Assembly: GCA_003244145.1 (NCBI GenBank)
Contig: QHBM01000063.1
Coordinates: forward strand, 22,945 to 86,944
Direction: 5' to 3'
Source of the DNA: Chthoniobacterales bacterium
Lineage (GTDB): Bacteria > Verrucomicrobiota > Verrucomicrobiia > Chthoniobacterales > UBA10450
Length of the DNA stretch: 64,000 nt
In this document: positions 1-8,624 of the stretch, piece by piece
Layout of the letters: every line of letters starts with the position of its first letter
Numbering within the stretch: position 1 is the stretch's first letter
Position numbers and translations under genes: made by a program
The notes under the pieces: model-generated
The model's input: the letters and a program-made list of their open reading frames with translations, nothing else
The model's database searches: none
Told to the model about the DNA's origin: nothing

Positions 1-1604
1 TAGCTGATCTTTTGCGTGGGGCTCGAGGCCGCGCCCGCCGCTTCGCCTTCGGCCGCCTCGTGATCGAGACCGCCCGCTTCCATGAAATATTGAATCGCCT
101 GCTCGAAGCTCCATTTCCCCGTGTGCAAATTCACGTCCACTCCGATGCGCGCGGAACGATAGCGCGAGAGCCGCAGGATCTGGCCCTGGGCCGCTGAGTT
201 TTCGGGATAAAGGCCGGTGCGCATCAGCATCTCTTCTCCGTAAAGCGCCCAGCCTTCGACGAAAACGCCATCGCCGTGCTGGCGTCGAATTTCGTTCGTG
301 AGATGATTCGCGATCGAGAGTTGCATGAAATGGCCGGGAATTCCTTCATGCCCAAGGATCGGCCGCGGGTCCTCGATCGCGGCGCGAATGTAAAAGTTCT
401 TCGACTGCGGATTGTAGGTTGGGATGAAGAAAAAGCCCGAGGGATCCTTGTCGTAAACGCCGGGAGGATTCATGAAGCCACCGGGACTGGTCGGCTTGAA
501 AGCTTCGGGCAGCTGGCGAATCTCGAAGCGGCCGAGATAATCCGGGATGGTCACGAGCTTGTGCTCTTTCATGAAACTGATCATCTCCTGCTCGCGGCTT
601 TCGTAGGCGGCGAGGAATGACGCCTGATCTTGCGGAATATTTTTGCTCCGGGCCGGGTTCGGATCGGCCAGGGACGGATCGGGCAGGAGCGATTCGAGCG
701 CGCGATAACGAGCCAGCTCCGCGCGACCGAGCATCGCCACCTGTTGGTCGTCGAGCGGCAGGAGCAGGATGTGTTTGAGATAATAATTGTAGTTGGCCGC
801 GCCCATCGGAGCGAAGGCGACCATGGTCGGGAGCTTCTTCTCGAGGCGATCGGCAAATCCGTGGATGGCGACGAGCGCGGCATCGCGCGCCTTTACCAAA
901 GCGTCGCGTTCGTTAGGCGCGAGATCCCGCGCCAGAGTCATAAGACTGTCGTTGAAAAGCGGATCGATCGCGCGCGCTGAATCGATCGCGAGTTGCGCGA
1001 AAAGTTTTACCGGCTTCTGCAAATTGCGTTCGCCTTGCAGGAGCATCGCCGGCATTTGCTGGAGACGCGCGGTGGCGGCGAGAGCGCGGTTCCGGGGCGT
1101 GTCGTATTCCTTTTTCAGGAGGGAAAAAATTCCGTTCGAACATTCGCCCACGTAGAGCTGCGGATCGGTTTTCTCCGATTGGAGAATACGATTGTTGAAT
1201 TCGAATCCTTCGAGCTGCGCGCGGAAAAGCATCCAATCGATCCGGTCGTCTTTCGACCAACTCGCGGTCGTCATCGCCCGGACCTGGTCGAGCAATTTGC
1301 GAACATGCTGGGCGCGTTCCGAAATCCTCGGCGCGGAATAATCGGTCAGCCGATTGTCCCAGGTGTGGAGGCCGGAGTCGCTGCTGCCGACGGGAAGATT
1401 CTCATTTCGCCACGCGTAGAAATCGTCCGCGATTTTCCGGAGCGCGGCGGCGTTTCCCGCGCCTGGCTTGATCGAAGGCGCTTTGACCGCGGGCGTCTCC
1501 TTCGTGATCAGCGCCTTGTTGGAGACATCGGTTTTCGGCTCCGGAGTGGGCTGGGCGAATAAAGTAGCAGCGGTGAGGACACCAAGAACGGCAATCGATC
1601 TCAT
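1..1604 (-). CDS. Exported DUF885-family zinc metallopeptidase (3' end cut by window edge)
   Basis: Reading from the ATG at 1604 toward 1, 534 codons are open and no stop is reached, so the C-terminus lies outside the window. The N-terminus looks like a short signal peptide (about 18 residues, ending near LFAQP). The body matches the DUF885 family of large, mostly helical zinc peptidases: a HEGIPGHFMQ motif at about residues 419-428 supplies the HExxH-like zinc site, and EGWALYGEEM at about 450-459 supplies the downstream glutamate motif. Family members act on peptides, but the substrate cannot be read from sequence. The gene is the last of four minus-strand genes, 46 nt after the AAA ATPase. 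Family assignment is confident; a functional link to the ATPase is inference. Confidence 0.85.
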   Translation of the reverse strand, partial: MRSIAVLGVLTAATLFAQPTPEPKTDVSNKALITKETPAVKAPSIKPGAGNAAALRKIADDFYAWRNENLPVGSSDSGLHTWDNRLTDYSAPRISERAQHVRKLLDQVRAMTTASWSKDDRIDWMLFRAQLEGFEFNNRILQSEKTDPQLYVGECSNGIFSLLKKEYDTPRNRALAATARLQQMPAMLLQGERNLQKPVKLFAQLAIDSARAIDPLFNDSLMTLARDLAPNERDALVKARDAALVAIHGFADRLEKKLPTMVAFAPMGAANYNYYLKHILLLPLDDQQVAMLGRAELARYRALESLLPDPSLADPNPARSKNIPQDQASFLAAYESREQEMISFMKEHKLVTIPDYLGRFEIRQLPEAFKPTSPGGFMNPPGVYDKDPSGFFFIPTYNPQSKNFYIRAAIEDPRPILGHEGIPGHFMQLSIANHLTNEIRRQHGDGVFVEGWALYGEEMLMRTGLYPENSAAQGQILRLSRYRSARIGVDVNLHTGKWSFEQAIQYFMEAGGLDHEAAEGEAAGAASSPTQKIS

Positions 1605-1650
1605 AGCGTCGATGCAATCACAAGGAGCGGCGGTTTACAAACCGCCGTTT

Positions 1651-3342
1651 TCAGATCACGCCGCCCCGCGGCGCACTCTTTGAACGCGCATCACGCCGGA
1701 CCGGCGAAAGTTTCACGACGTTCTCCGGATCGTAATCAATCAGTTTGAACCAATCCTCCGTCATGTCGGCCGGCGGGAAAATATCGTTCTCCGTGAACTC
1801 CGCGACGAACGAAAGCTGCAAATCGCTTTCGCTGATTCCCTGATCGTCCTGCGTGGCGATGGCGCGCTTGATCGCCATTCCTTTTGCGCGCTCGACGATC
1901 GACGCGATGATCGCGCCGCTCAGAAGATCGCTCCGGTAGAGGATTTCTTTCCGGCCACTCCGCAAGGTGATTTCGAGGAATTTGTTCTCGTCGCGCCGCG
2001 CGAACTGCACTTCGAGAATTCGCTCGATCAGCCGGTCGATCGCGGCGCCGATGTTGCCCGCTTCCTTCGCGAGCGCGCCGTCGTAGGGGAGATCGTTGGT
2101 CAAATAAATCCGGTAGATTTCGCGCGCACCCTCTTTGTTCGGCCGGTTCACTTTGATTTTCCGGTCGATCCGGCCGGGACGCAGAATGGCGGGATCGATG
2201 AGGTCGGCGCGGTTTGAGGCCAGAATGATGACGACGTCGTGAAGCGAATCGATACCATCCATTTCCGAGCAGAACATCGGGACGAGGGTCGAGAGAATAT
2301 TCGAGTAACGCGAGGCGCGGCGGGTCCCGAGAATGCTTTCCGCTTCGTCGATGAACAAAAACGGCAGGTAACCTTCCCGGCGTTTCTCGCGCGCCGTGGA
2401 AAAAATCTCTCGCACGATCCGCTCCGATTCGCCGACCCACATGTTCAGGATCTCGGGGCCTTTGACGTGCATGAAGTATTCCTTCATATCCTCGCCGCTT
2501 TTTTCCCGGAGCTGCTTGGTCAGATTGTAGGCGGTGGCTTTGCCGATGAGCGTCTTGCCGCAACCCGGCGGGCCGTAAAGCAGGAAACCTTTCGGGGTCG
2601 CGTGCTGAAATTTTTCGAAAAGCTCGCCGTGGATAAGCGGCAGCTCGATCGCGTCCTTGATCGCTTGCAGCGCCTGGTCCTGCCCGCCAACCTTTTCCCA
2701 GGGAAGCTCGGGCACGTCGTCGAGATAATGTTCGCGCGATTGCGGATGGGTGAGGACTTCGAGCGCGACCCGGTAATTCGGATCGACCCGCACTTCGTCT
2801 CCAACCTTAAGCGTTGCCTTCATCAGCTCGGCCGAGCGTTGCAGAATCAAAGATTGCAACCCGTGCTCGGAGCCGACCCGGAGCCTATCCGCGCCGATGA
2901 CTTCCGTGATCTTCGTAACCGGTCCGGCCGTCTCGAAACCGAGGTCGCCCACGATCACGTACGCTTCGTTGACCAAAACGCGCGTGCCTTTCTTGAGCTT
3001 CGCCAGGCTGATCCGCGGATCGACGTTGCAATAATAATCAGCGCCGCCCACGACGATGTGCGCGGTTTCCTTGGCCGGATTGTTGAGATAAGTGCCGATG
3101 CGATTGGCGGGCGACGTCACTTTCTTGATGACTTCCTCCAGCTTCTCGATCATCTGGCGCGCCTCGCCGATCGTCTCTTCCTGCGCTTCAATTTGCGAGC
3201 GCAGGACAAACAGTTCGCGCCGACGCCGGTTCTCCGGCGGAATGGAAGCGACCAGGAGATCGAACGCTTCGAGCAGGCTCAGCTCGTGTTTATCCGAGTG
3301 GCCTTCGGGGTTTTCGAATTCTTTACTGCGCTCGTCGTTCAT
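1651..3342 (-). CDS. Mpa/ARC-type proteasomal AAA ATPase (ring unfoldase)
   Basis: 563 residues. The layout is that of the Mpa/ARC family: an N-terminal coiled coil (about 40-76), tandem OB-like beta domains (about 80-200) and one AAA module. Walker A GPPGCGKT is at 257-264, Walker B FLFIDEAE at 328-335, sensor-1 ASNR at 375-378 and the RPGRIDR arginine-finger segment at about 388-394. Family members form hexamers that unfold substrates and feed them to the 20S proteasome. Here the protein ends in SAPRGGVI and lacks the hydrophobic-Tyr-X tail used to dock onto the proteasome, and no Pup, Dop, PafA or 20S subunit gene is in the window. The downstream gene encodes a DUF885 peptidase. It may work with distant proteasome genes or have another partner. 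Confidence 0.9.
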   Translation of the reverse strand: MNDERSKEFENPEGHSDKHELSLLEAFDLLVASIPPENRRRRELFVLRSQIEAQEETIGEARQMIEKLEEVIKKVTSPANRIGTYLNNPAKETAHIVVGGADYYCNVDPRISLAKLKKGTRVLVNEAYVIVGDLGFETAGPVTKITEVIGADRLRVGSEHGLQSLILQRSAELMKATLKVGDEVRVDPNYRVALEVLTHPQSREHYLDDVPELPWEKVGGQDQALQAIKDAIELPLIHGELFEKFQHATPKGFLLYGPPGCGKTLIGKATAYNLTKQLREKSGEDMKEYFMHVKGPEILNMWVGESERIVREIFSTAREKRREGYLPFLFIDEAESILGTRRASRYSNILSTLVPMFCSEMDGIDSLHDVVIILASNRADLIDPAILRPGRIDRKIKVNRPNKEGAREIYRIYLTNDLPYDGALAKEAGNIGAAIDRLIERILEVQFARRDENKFLEITLRSGRKEILYRSDLLSGAIIASIVERAKGMAIKRAIATQDDQGISESDLQLSFVAEFTENDIFPPADMTEDWFKLIDYDPENVVKLSPVRRDARSKSAPRGGVI

Positions 3343-3359
3343 GCGGAGAGGCTGCTCGA

Positions 3360-4175
3360 TTATAAGCCGCGTGCGTCGCGCCGCAAACCGGTCGAAGCCG
3401 GCGGGTCAGCGAGGGAAAACGCATCGCTCGGGTCCGTGGGTGCCGGAAAGATCTGGAAATTGTCGAAGTGGACCGTCCACGGTTTTGAATCCACGCCGGC
3501 AAGGCACAGACCTATTCGCCCTTCGTTCAATCCCTCCATCGAAAATTCCGCCGCGAATTTACCATCGATGAAAACACGGAATCGCTTTCTTTTGGCTTCG
3601 AGCGTGACGCGATTCTTGCGACCAACCCGGAGCAGACCGGCCGGCAGGGTTTGTTCCGGATTCATCATCCATCGCCCGTCCATCCACCAGCTCAACCGCG
3701 CCACATGGTTGTTGGGATCGAGCAGGAGCGCGTAGTATTTGGCGATGCCGCCGTTCACGACGTCCGCGGCTCGAAAAATAAAACCGTAACTCGCGCCCGG
3801 CGGAACGGTCTCGGCGCGCATCCCGCATTCGACGATGAAATCATCGAGTATCACCGTGTCGAACATCGCCGGCAGGATGCCCGCAGACTTTCCGATGATC
3901 TGTCCTTCGCCGTTTGCGTTCAGCACGCTCATTATTCTCGAATCGAAAAGTGGCTGGGCGATCCGCGCCGTACTTTCGAACTTGTAACTGAAGAGCGGTG
4001 CTTCCTTCTCGGACGGAGTCGGCTCTGTCGGAGCGGTTGTAGTTTCGACTGGTGGACTGGCCGGTGGCTCCACGACCGCGGCGCTCGGCGTGGCGGTCGT
4101 TTGTGGCCCGGCTTCGCGTTGCGGCGGGACTCGCTCCCTTAACAAAATCGCTCCGAAGACAATCCCGCAGATCAC
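3360..4175 (-). CDS. Membrane-anchored beta-sandwich (LamG/DUF1080-like) protein
   Basis: About 271 residues from a GTG at 4175. It starts in the middle of a hydrophobic helix, whose first half (WLLAVIAAI) is encoded just upstream in the same frame, before the GTG. A Pro/Thr/Ala-rich linker follows (about 15-60), then a roughly 190-residue beta-rich domain with features such as DNNHVARLSWWMDGRW and FRVFIDGKFAAEFSMEG, typical of concanavalin-like/3-keto-disaccharide-hydrolase-like (DUF1080) jelly rolls. It overlaps the TIR gene by 4 nt (GTGA). The hydrophobic segment being cut by the start codon suggests the two genes were, or are, read as one TIR-TM-sandwich protein. The fold call is moderate; ligand unknown. 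Confidence 0.7.
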   Translation of the reverse strand: MICGIVFGAILLRERVPPQREAGPQTTATPSAAVVEPPASPPVETTTAPTEPTPSEKEAPLFSYKFESTARIAQPLFDSRIMSVLNANGEGQIIGKSAGILPAMFDTVILDDFIVECGMRAETVPPGASYGFIFRAADVVNGGIAKYYALLLDPNNHVARLSWWMDGRWMMNPEQTLPAGLLRVGRKNRVTLEAKRKRFRVFIDGKFAAEFSMEGLNEGRIGLCLAGVDSKPWTVHFDNFQIFPAPTDPSDAFSLADPPASTGLRRDARGL

Positions 4176-4687
4176 AATGGCGGCGATGACTGCGAGCAGC
4201 CAGAAATTTCTCCGAGTGATTGGGCAGACGCGGCAGGTGGAGTGAGAGACACTCGCGCGCTTGGAATCGCGGCCGCGTTCTCAGGTTTTCCGAGCAGGGT
4301 CCTGATGGAGTTCGCGAGGCGGCCGAGATGTTGTTCCAGCGGCGGAGTCAATGCGTCGAGCCAATGGGGAGTGCTGAGATAGTACTTGAGGTCGTCGTTG
4401 AGCAATACCTCCTCGATCCGGAATTGCAGGATGTGCAACTTCGCCTCGACCGCGAGTTGGACTTCGCGCAACACCTGCTCCGACGTGTTGGAGTTTGCGG
4501 AGAAAATCAGCACCATCGCTTTGCTCTGCTGGATCGCGCGGGTGATCTCCCCGGCAAAGGAGCGGCCGGGCTGCACATCGCGCGGCGCGACCCAGCAGCG
4601 GATTCCGGCATTCTCCAGCGCTGCGCAAACCGCGTCCGAGACCGGTTTGTCTCGGGTGGAGTGGGAGATAAAAACGTCGTGCGCCAT
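4172..4687 (-). CDS. TIR-domain protein
   Basis: 171 residues from the ATG at 4687, giving MAHDVFISHSTRD, the classic TIR first strand. In-frame codons upstream to a TTG at 4735 are possible but look unlike a TIR N-terminus. The TIR domain covers about residues 1-135: FISHSTRD (box 1), CWVAPRDVQPG (BB loop) and a glutamate in SEQVLREVQ at the usual NADase position. Bacterial TIR domains either cleave NAD+ (often in defence) or mediate assembly; the sequence does not decide which. The last ~25 residues are unlike any domain, and the other frame over the same DNA encodes a positively charged segment followed by a membrane helix. The gene heads a four-gene minus-strand run. Confidence 0.8.
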   Translation of the reverse strand: MAHDVFISHSTRDKPVSDAVCAALENAGIRCWVAPRDVQPGRSFAGEITRAIQQSKAMVLIFSANSNTSEQVLREVQLAVEAKLHILQFRIEEVLLNDDLKYYLSTPHWLDALTPPLEQHLGRLANSIRTLLGKPENAAAIPSARVSLTPPAASAQSLGEISGCSQSSPPL

Positions 4688-4803
4688 GCGAGCCGGAGGT
4701 CCGGCTTTTGTATCTGTCCCGCGCGGAACAGGCAATCTTCAATGCGGCGAAAAAGAGGTTGAAGGCGGGGAGGGCGCGACCTAACCTGCTTCGCTTTTCG
4801 CGA

Positions 4804-4877
4804 GGAGTCTTAGCTCAATTGGTTAGAGCGCCGCCCTGTCACGGCGGAGGTTGCGGGTTCGAGCCCCGTAGACTCCG
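4804..4877 (+). tRNA. tRNA-Asp (anticodon GTC)
   Basis: A 74-nt cloverleaf. The acceptor stem pairs GGAGTCT (4804-4810) with AGACTCC (4870-4876), with discriminator G at 4877. The D arm contains TAGCTCAATTGG. The anticodon stem CCGCC/GGCGG flanks the loop CTGTCAC, with GTC at 4838-4840. The T arm contains GGTTCGAGCC. CCA is not encoded. Confidence 0.97.
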
Positions 4878-4890
4878 GATTTCTCCCTCT

Positions 4891-7407
4891 TCAATTCCGC
4901 GCGTTGCGCAGAAGTTCATCGACAGCTTCCTCCGCATTTTGAGATGGCTTGATCGAAACTACGAGACTCTTGCTTGTTGGCGTGTTGCTGCGATCAGCCG
5001 TGCTATTGATGGGAACGAGGACGTTGGCTTCGGGGAAGTAAGTCGCGGTGCAGCCGCGCGCGATTTGAAACGGCGCCACCATGAAGTGCCGTGCCACCCG
5101 TTCCTCGCCGTTGAAATGACTCGTTAGATCTACCAGCTGTCCCTGCTGCAGTCCCGCCGCCTTCATGTCCTCCTGATTCATGAAGACAACCCGGCGGCCG
5201 TTGAAGACACCGCGATAACGATCGTTCAGCCCGTAGATTGTGGTATTGAACTGATCGTGGCTGCGGATCGTCATCATGAGATACTGGCCAAGTTCCGGCT
5301 TCAGCGGGATTAGCTCGGAGACGATGAACTGCGCCTTACCAGCCGGCGTGTTGAACTTTCGGTCGTCGCGCGCGGCGTTAGGCAAGTAGAAGATGTCGGC
5401 GCGGATGCGGGCGTTGAAATCCTCGAAGCCAGGAATGACATGATCGATGTGATCGCGGATGCGGTCGTAGTTCGCCACCAGGCCTTTCCAATCAACCATG
5501 CCGCGGCTTCCGAGAGTCGATTCCGCCAGGCGACCAATGATTGCCGGCTCGCTCATCAGGCGATCACTCGCCGGTTCGGCGTGACCGCGCGAAGGACTGA
5601 TGATTCCCATCGAGTCCTCGACGGTGACGAATTGCTCTTCGCTTTCCTGCCGATCAACCTCTGATCGACCTAAGCACGGCAGGATAAGCGCGATCTCGCC
5701 TGTGATGAGATGCGACCGATTGAGCTTAGTCGAGACATGCGCCGTTAGCCGGCATTTCTGCAAAGCCCTCGCTGTGTACTCCGTGTCGGGACTAGCGGCG
5801 AGAAAGTTACCGCCCATTCCGAGAAAGAACTGAATCTTGCCGTCGTGCATCTGCTTGATCGTCTCCACCGTGTCCGTGCCATGATCGCGCGGCGGTGCGA
5901 AGCGAAACTCAGCGCCGAGCTTGTCCATGAACGCATCGTTCATCCGCTCCCAGATACCCATGGTGCGATCGCCTTGCACATTCGAATGGCCGCGGACCGG
6001 GCAGGGCCCCGCGCCTGGTCGCCCGATATGCCCACCGAGAAGGTGGAAGTTCATTATCTCCTGAATGGTAGCAACCGCATTCTTGTGCTGGGTTAATCCC
6101 ATCGCCCAGCAGGTAATCATGCGTTTGGATTGCATGGCGATCTTCGCCGCTTCGCGAATCTGCTCGCGCGTTAAACCACTGCCTTGAGTAATCACGTCCC
6201 AGGGAGTAGCGCGCAGATGCCTAACGAATGGTTCAAAGCCGACGGTGTATAGCTCGATGAATTCGCGATCAAACACTGAGCCAGGGTTCCGGTCCTCCTC
6301 CGCCAGCATCTCCTTCATCATGCCTCGCATCACCGCCATGTCGCCGTTTAACCGCACCGGCAGCCAGAGATCGCTCAGCGGCGTTCCTTTGTTAAACAGC
6401 ATTTTGGCCGCGAACTTGAGAGGGTTCCGGTATTCCTGTGGATTTGGATTCACCACCTCCATCAAGCCCGGTTCCGGCATCGGATTGATGGCCACGATCT
6501 TCGCGCCGTTCTTCTTCGCGCGTTCCAGGTGGGTCATCATGCGCGGATGGTTCGTGCCGGGATTTTGGCCGAGGATGAAAATGCAATCGGTCTTCTCGAA
6601 GTCATCGAGAGTTACGCAGCCTTTACCTACGCCGATGCTTTCGTTAAGCGCTGCGCCGCTCGACTCGTGACACATGTTAGAGCAATCCGGCAGGTTATTG
6701 GTGCCGAATTGCCGCGCGAAGAGCTGATAAAGGAAGGCCGCTTCATTACTCGTCCTTCCGCTGGTATAGAAAGCTGCGGCATTCGGCGTAAGTAAGGCGT
6801 TTAGTTCCCGCGCCATGAGCGCGAATGCTTCATCCCATTCGATCGCCTCATAATGTGTCGCGTCCGCGCGCTTCACCATCGGATGCACCAGCCGGCCCTG
6901 GAGTTCGAGCCAGTTGTCGCTTTGCTTCTGCAGGTCGGCGATCGAATGTTCGCGAAAGAATTCCGGTGTGATCTTCTTCCTGGTCCCTTCACTAGCGAGA
7001 GCTTTGACTCCGTTCTCGCAAAACTCGAATACGTGACGATGATCATCCGGACTTGGCCAGGCGCAGCTCTGACAATCGAAGCCGTCCTTCTTGTTCACTT
7101 TGAGCCAATCAGTTAGCCCGCGCGTGAAACCGGTTTCACGCATCGTAAAACGGACGCTTTCAGTTACGGCCACCATTCCGGCCGCGACACGATGTGGCTC
7201 GCGCAACTTCGCCCGCGCCGGTTCCTCGGGCGGCTCAGCCCCTGGAGTCGGATTGCGATTCGCGCGATCCGCTTCGGGATGCGGTGGCGTGGTCGGCGCC
7301 CCCGCGCCGATCTGGCTTGGCCGCTGGGCGATAGTGTCATGCTCGCGATTCGGATGGTTTTCTTTGTCCGAGCCCTGCGGTGTCGAGTCGCTGTTCTTAT
7401 CGATCAT
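4891..7407 (-). CDS. FdhF/YdeP-family molybdopterin oxidoreductase
   Basis: 838 residues. It resembles the FdhF/YdeP branch of the DMSO-reductase superfamily: CQSC at about 112-115 (instead of a full four-cysteine iron-sulfur motif), a likely Mo ligand cysteine in NMCHESSG (Cys246), a central HLLGGHIGRPGAGPCPVRGH segment, and a C-terminal molybdopterin-dinucleotide-binding domain with RSHDQFNTTIYGLNDRYRG. Relatives are formate-dehydrogenase-like; the E. coli homologue YdeP is linked to acid resistance. Substrate is not determined. The first ~70 residues are a hydrophilic, Pro/Glu-rich extension without predicted fold, so a start near Met78 is possible. There is no twin-arginine signal, so it is probably cytoplasmic. 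It ends 13 nt past tRNA-Asp, with no accessory subunit nearby. Confidence 0.88.
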   Translation of the reverse strand: MIDKNSDSTPQGSDKENHPNREHDTIAQRPSQIGAGAPTTPPHPEADRANRNPTPGAEPPEEPARAKLREPHRVAAGMVAVTESVRFTMRETGFTRGLTDWLKVNKKDGFDCQSCAWPSPDDHRHVFEFCENGVKALASEGTRKKITPEFFREHSIADLQKQSDNWLELQGRLVHPMVKRADATHYEAIEWDEAFALMARELNALLTPNAAAFYTSGRTSNEAAFLYQLFARQFGTNNLPDCSNMCHESSGAALNESIGVGKGCVTLDDFEKTDCIFILGQNPGTNHPRMMTHLERAKKNGAKIVAINPMPEPGLMEVVNPNPQEYRNPLKFAAKMLFNKGTPLSDLWLPVRLNGDMAVMRGMMKEMLAEEDRNPGSVFDREFIELYTVGFEPFVRHLRATPWDVITQGSGLTREQIREAAKIAMQSKRMITCWAMGLTQHKNAVATIQEIMNFHLLGGHIGRPGAGPCPVRGHSNVQGDRTMGIWERMNDAFMDKLGAEFRFAPPRDHGTDTVETIKQMHDGKIQFFLGMGGNFLAASPDTEYTARALQKCRLTAHVSTKLNRSHLITGEIALILPCLGRSEVDRQESEEQFVTVEDSMGIISPSRGHAEPASDRLMSEPAIIGRLAESTLGSRGMVDWKGLVANYDRIRDHIDHVIPGFEDFNARIRADIFYLPNAARDDRKFNTPAGKAQFIVSELIPLKPELGQYLMMTIRSHDQFNTTIYGLNDRYRGVFNGRRVVFMNQEDMKAAGLQQGQLVDLTSHFNGEERVARHFMVAPFQIARGCTATYFPEANVLVPINSTADRSNTPTSKSLVVSIKPSQNAEEAVDELLRNARN

Positions 7408-7474
7408 AGGTCGCGGTAACTATCTCTCCCGAGACATTGCCATCTGTGGACACGCGATTACGATTTCGTTCCGG

Positions 7475-8479
7475 CTACTGCGCTGGAACTACGCCCGGGT
7501 TGTTAGACGCGTCGAAAACCATCAGGCGTTTTGCGAGGCCGGTGGGAATCGGGCCGACAAGTTGATTGTGATCCAATCGCAATACCTGGAGAGATGTCGC
7601 GTCCGTGAAACTCGCCGGGATTGGTCCCGAGAGCTGGTTCCGATTGAGCCGAAGATCCGTGAGCTTTTTGAGTTTGCCTAACTCTTCCGGAACCGGACCC
7701 GACAACTTGTTGTTGGCAAGCATCAGGATACTCAGGTTCGGACTGAGCGTGTTCGGTATTGTTCCGGTTAGTTCGTTGTTGTGGAGGAAGACGTGTTCAA
7801 GCAGCGGTTGGCGCAACAACTGCGCCGGCAGCGCTCCTGATATGTGGTTGTCATCAGCGCGAAATATTTTCAGCTTCGGCGTGTTCCAAATCGCAGGCAG
7901 CGCACCCGACATTTCGTTCGCGTGGACATCGAGATACTCAAGGTTGGGCAGCGCGGCCACCGGATCGGGCAACCGCCCGGTGATCTTGTTTCCCTTCAGC
8001 CATAAGTTCTTGAGCTCGCGGCATTCGCCAAGTTTGTCGGGTAATGCACCGGAGAGTTTGTTGAATGAGAGATGCAGCGTGTGCAGATGTTCCAACTGAC
8101 AGATCGCCGGCGACAGCGGCCCAGTCACGTTGTTGTCATAGATAGTCAACTGGACCACATAGCCCTCGGCATTAGTGGTGACGCCGTGCCACTCACCCAC
8201 CGGCCGGTCGCTGCCCCAGAACTCGCGCTCGATCCAATCAGGCCCGCCAAGCGCCTCATAGAACTCGATCAGAGCCTGCCGTTCGCGGGCGCGGACCGCG
8301 GCATCCTTGGGCTCAGGAAGTAGTGACTTGGCTGTTTCCGTTTTCTGCGCCACAGCGTTTGTGGCGCAGATGAGCGACAAGAGTCCGATCGCAAACAGGC
8401 GGTTCAGGGACAGAAAAATGCGCCGCGTCGATTGGCCGAAGTCAATTCGCCTTTCGGGGTTCTCTTCTTGATCAGACAT
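7475..8479 (-). CDS. Exported plant-type leucine-rich-repeat protein
   Basis: 334 residues from the ATG at 8479 (an upstream in-frame start at 8503 is possible). A hydrophobic stretch at about 20-45 ending in ATNAVAQ fits a signal peptide with a long n-region. An N-terminal cap (ALIEFYEALGGPDW, with GEWHGVTTN) is followed by about eight to nine ~23-residue LRRs of the plant receptor type, for example LHLSFNKLSGALPDKLGE and LRLNRNQLSGPIPASF. Such proteins bind proteins or glycans at the cell surface or in the periplasm. No membrane anchor or enzyme domain follows the repeats. It lies 67 nt upstream of the oxidoreductase on the same strand; a shared function is not evident. Confidence 0.85.
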   Translation of the reverse strand: MSDQEENPERRIDFGQSTRRIFLSLNRLFAIGLLSLICATNAVAQKTETAKSLLPEPKDAAVRARERQALIEFYEALGGPDWIEREFWGSDRPVGEWHGVTTNAEGYVVQLTIYDNNVTGPLSPAICQLEHLHTLHLSFNKLSGALPDKLGECRELKNLWLKGNKITGRLPDPVAALPNLEYLDVHANEMSGALPAIWNTPKLKIFRADDNHISGALPAQLLRQPLLEHVFLHNNELTGTIPNTLSPNLSILMLANNKLSGPVPEELGKLKKLTDLRLNRNQLSGPIPASFTDATSLQVLRLDHNQLVGPIPTGLAKRLMVFDASNNPGVVPAQ

Positions 8480-8624
8480 ACAAACCACCCGCATGCGGCG
8501 CACCTTATGATTTCGCCCTCCGGCAAACCATCATTTATTTTAGCGACTTTGTTCCTGCCGGCCCCAGCTGCCGCACACTGAAATTCATGGAACGATGAAA
8601 ACAGAGGAGTATGAGTATGAAAAA

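Noticed and set aside
2239-3735. Long plus-strand open frame antisense to the AAA ATPase
   Set aside because: It is the reverse-strand shadow of the AAA gene; its translation is Arg/His/Asp-rich without any domain, whereas the minus frame has complete AAA motifs.
4172-4280. Programmed -1 frameshift slippery site between the TIR and sandwich frames
   Set aside because: No X XXY YYZ heptamer is in the TIR frame in the overlap; the AAATTTC run is out of phase. The split itself is kept as a finding.
1-4687. A UBact/Pup-proteasome locus
   Set aside because: Only the ATPase is present; no 20S subunit, modifier, ligase or deamidase gene is visible.
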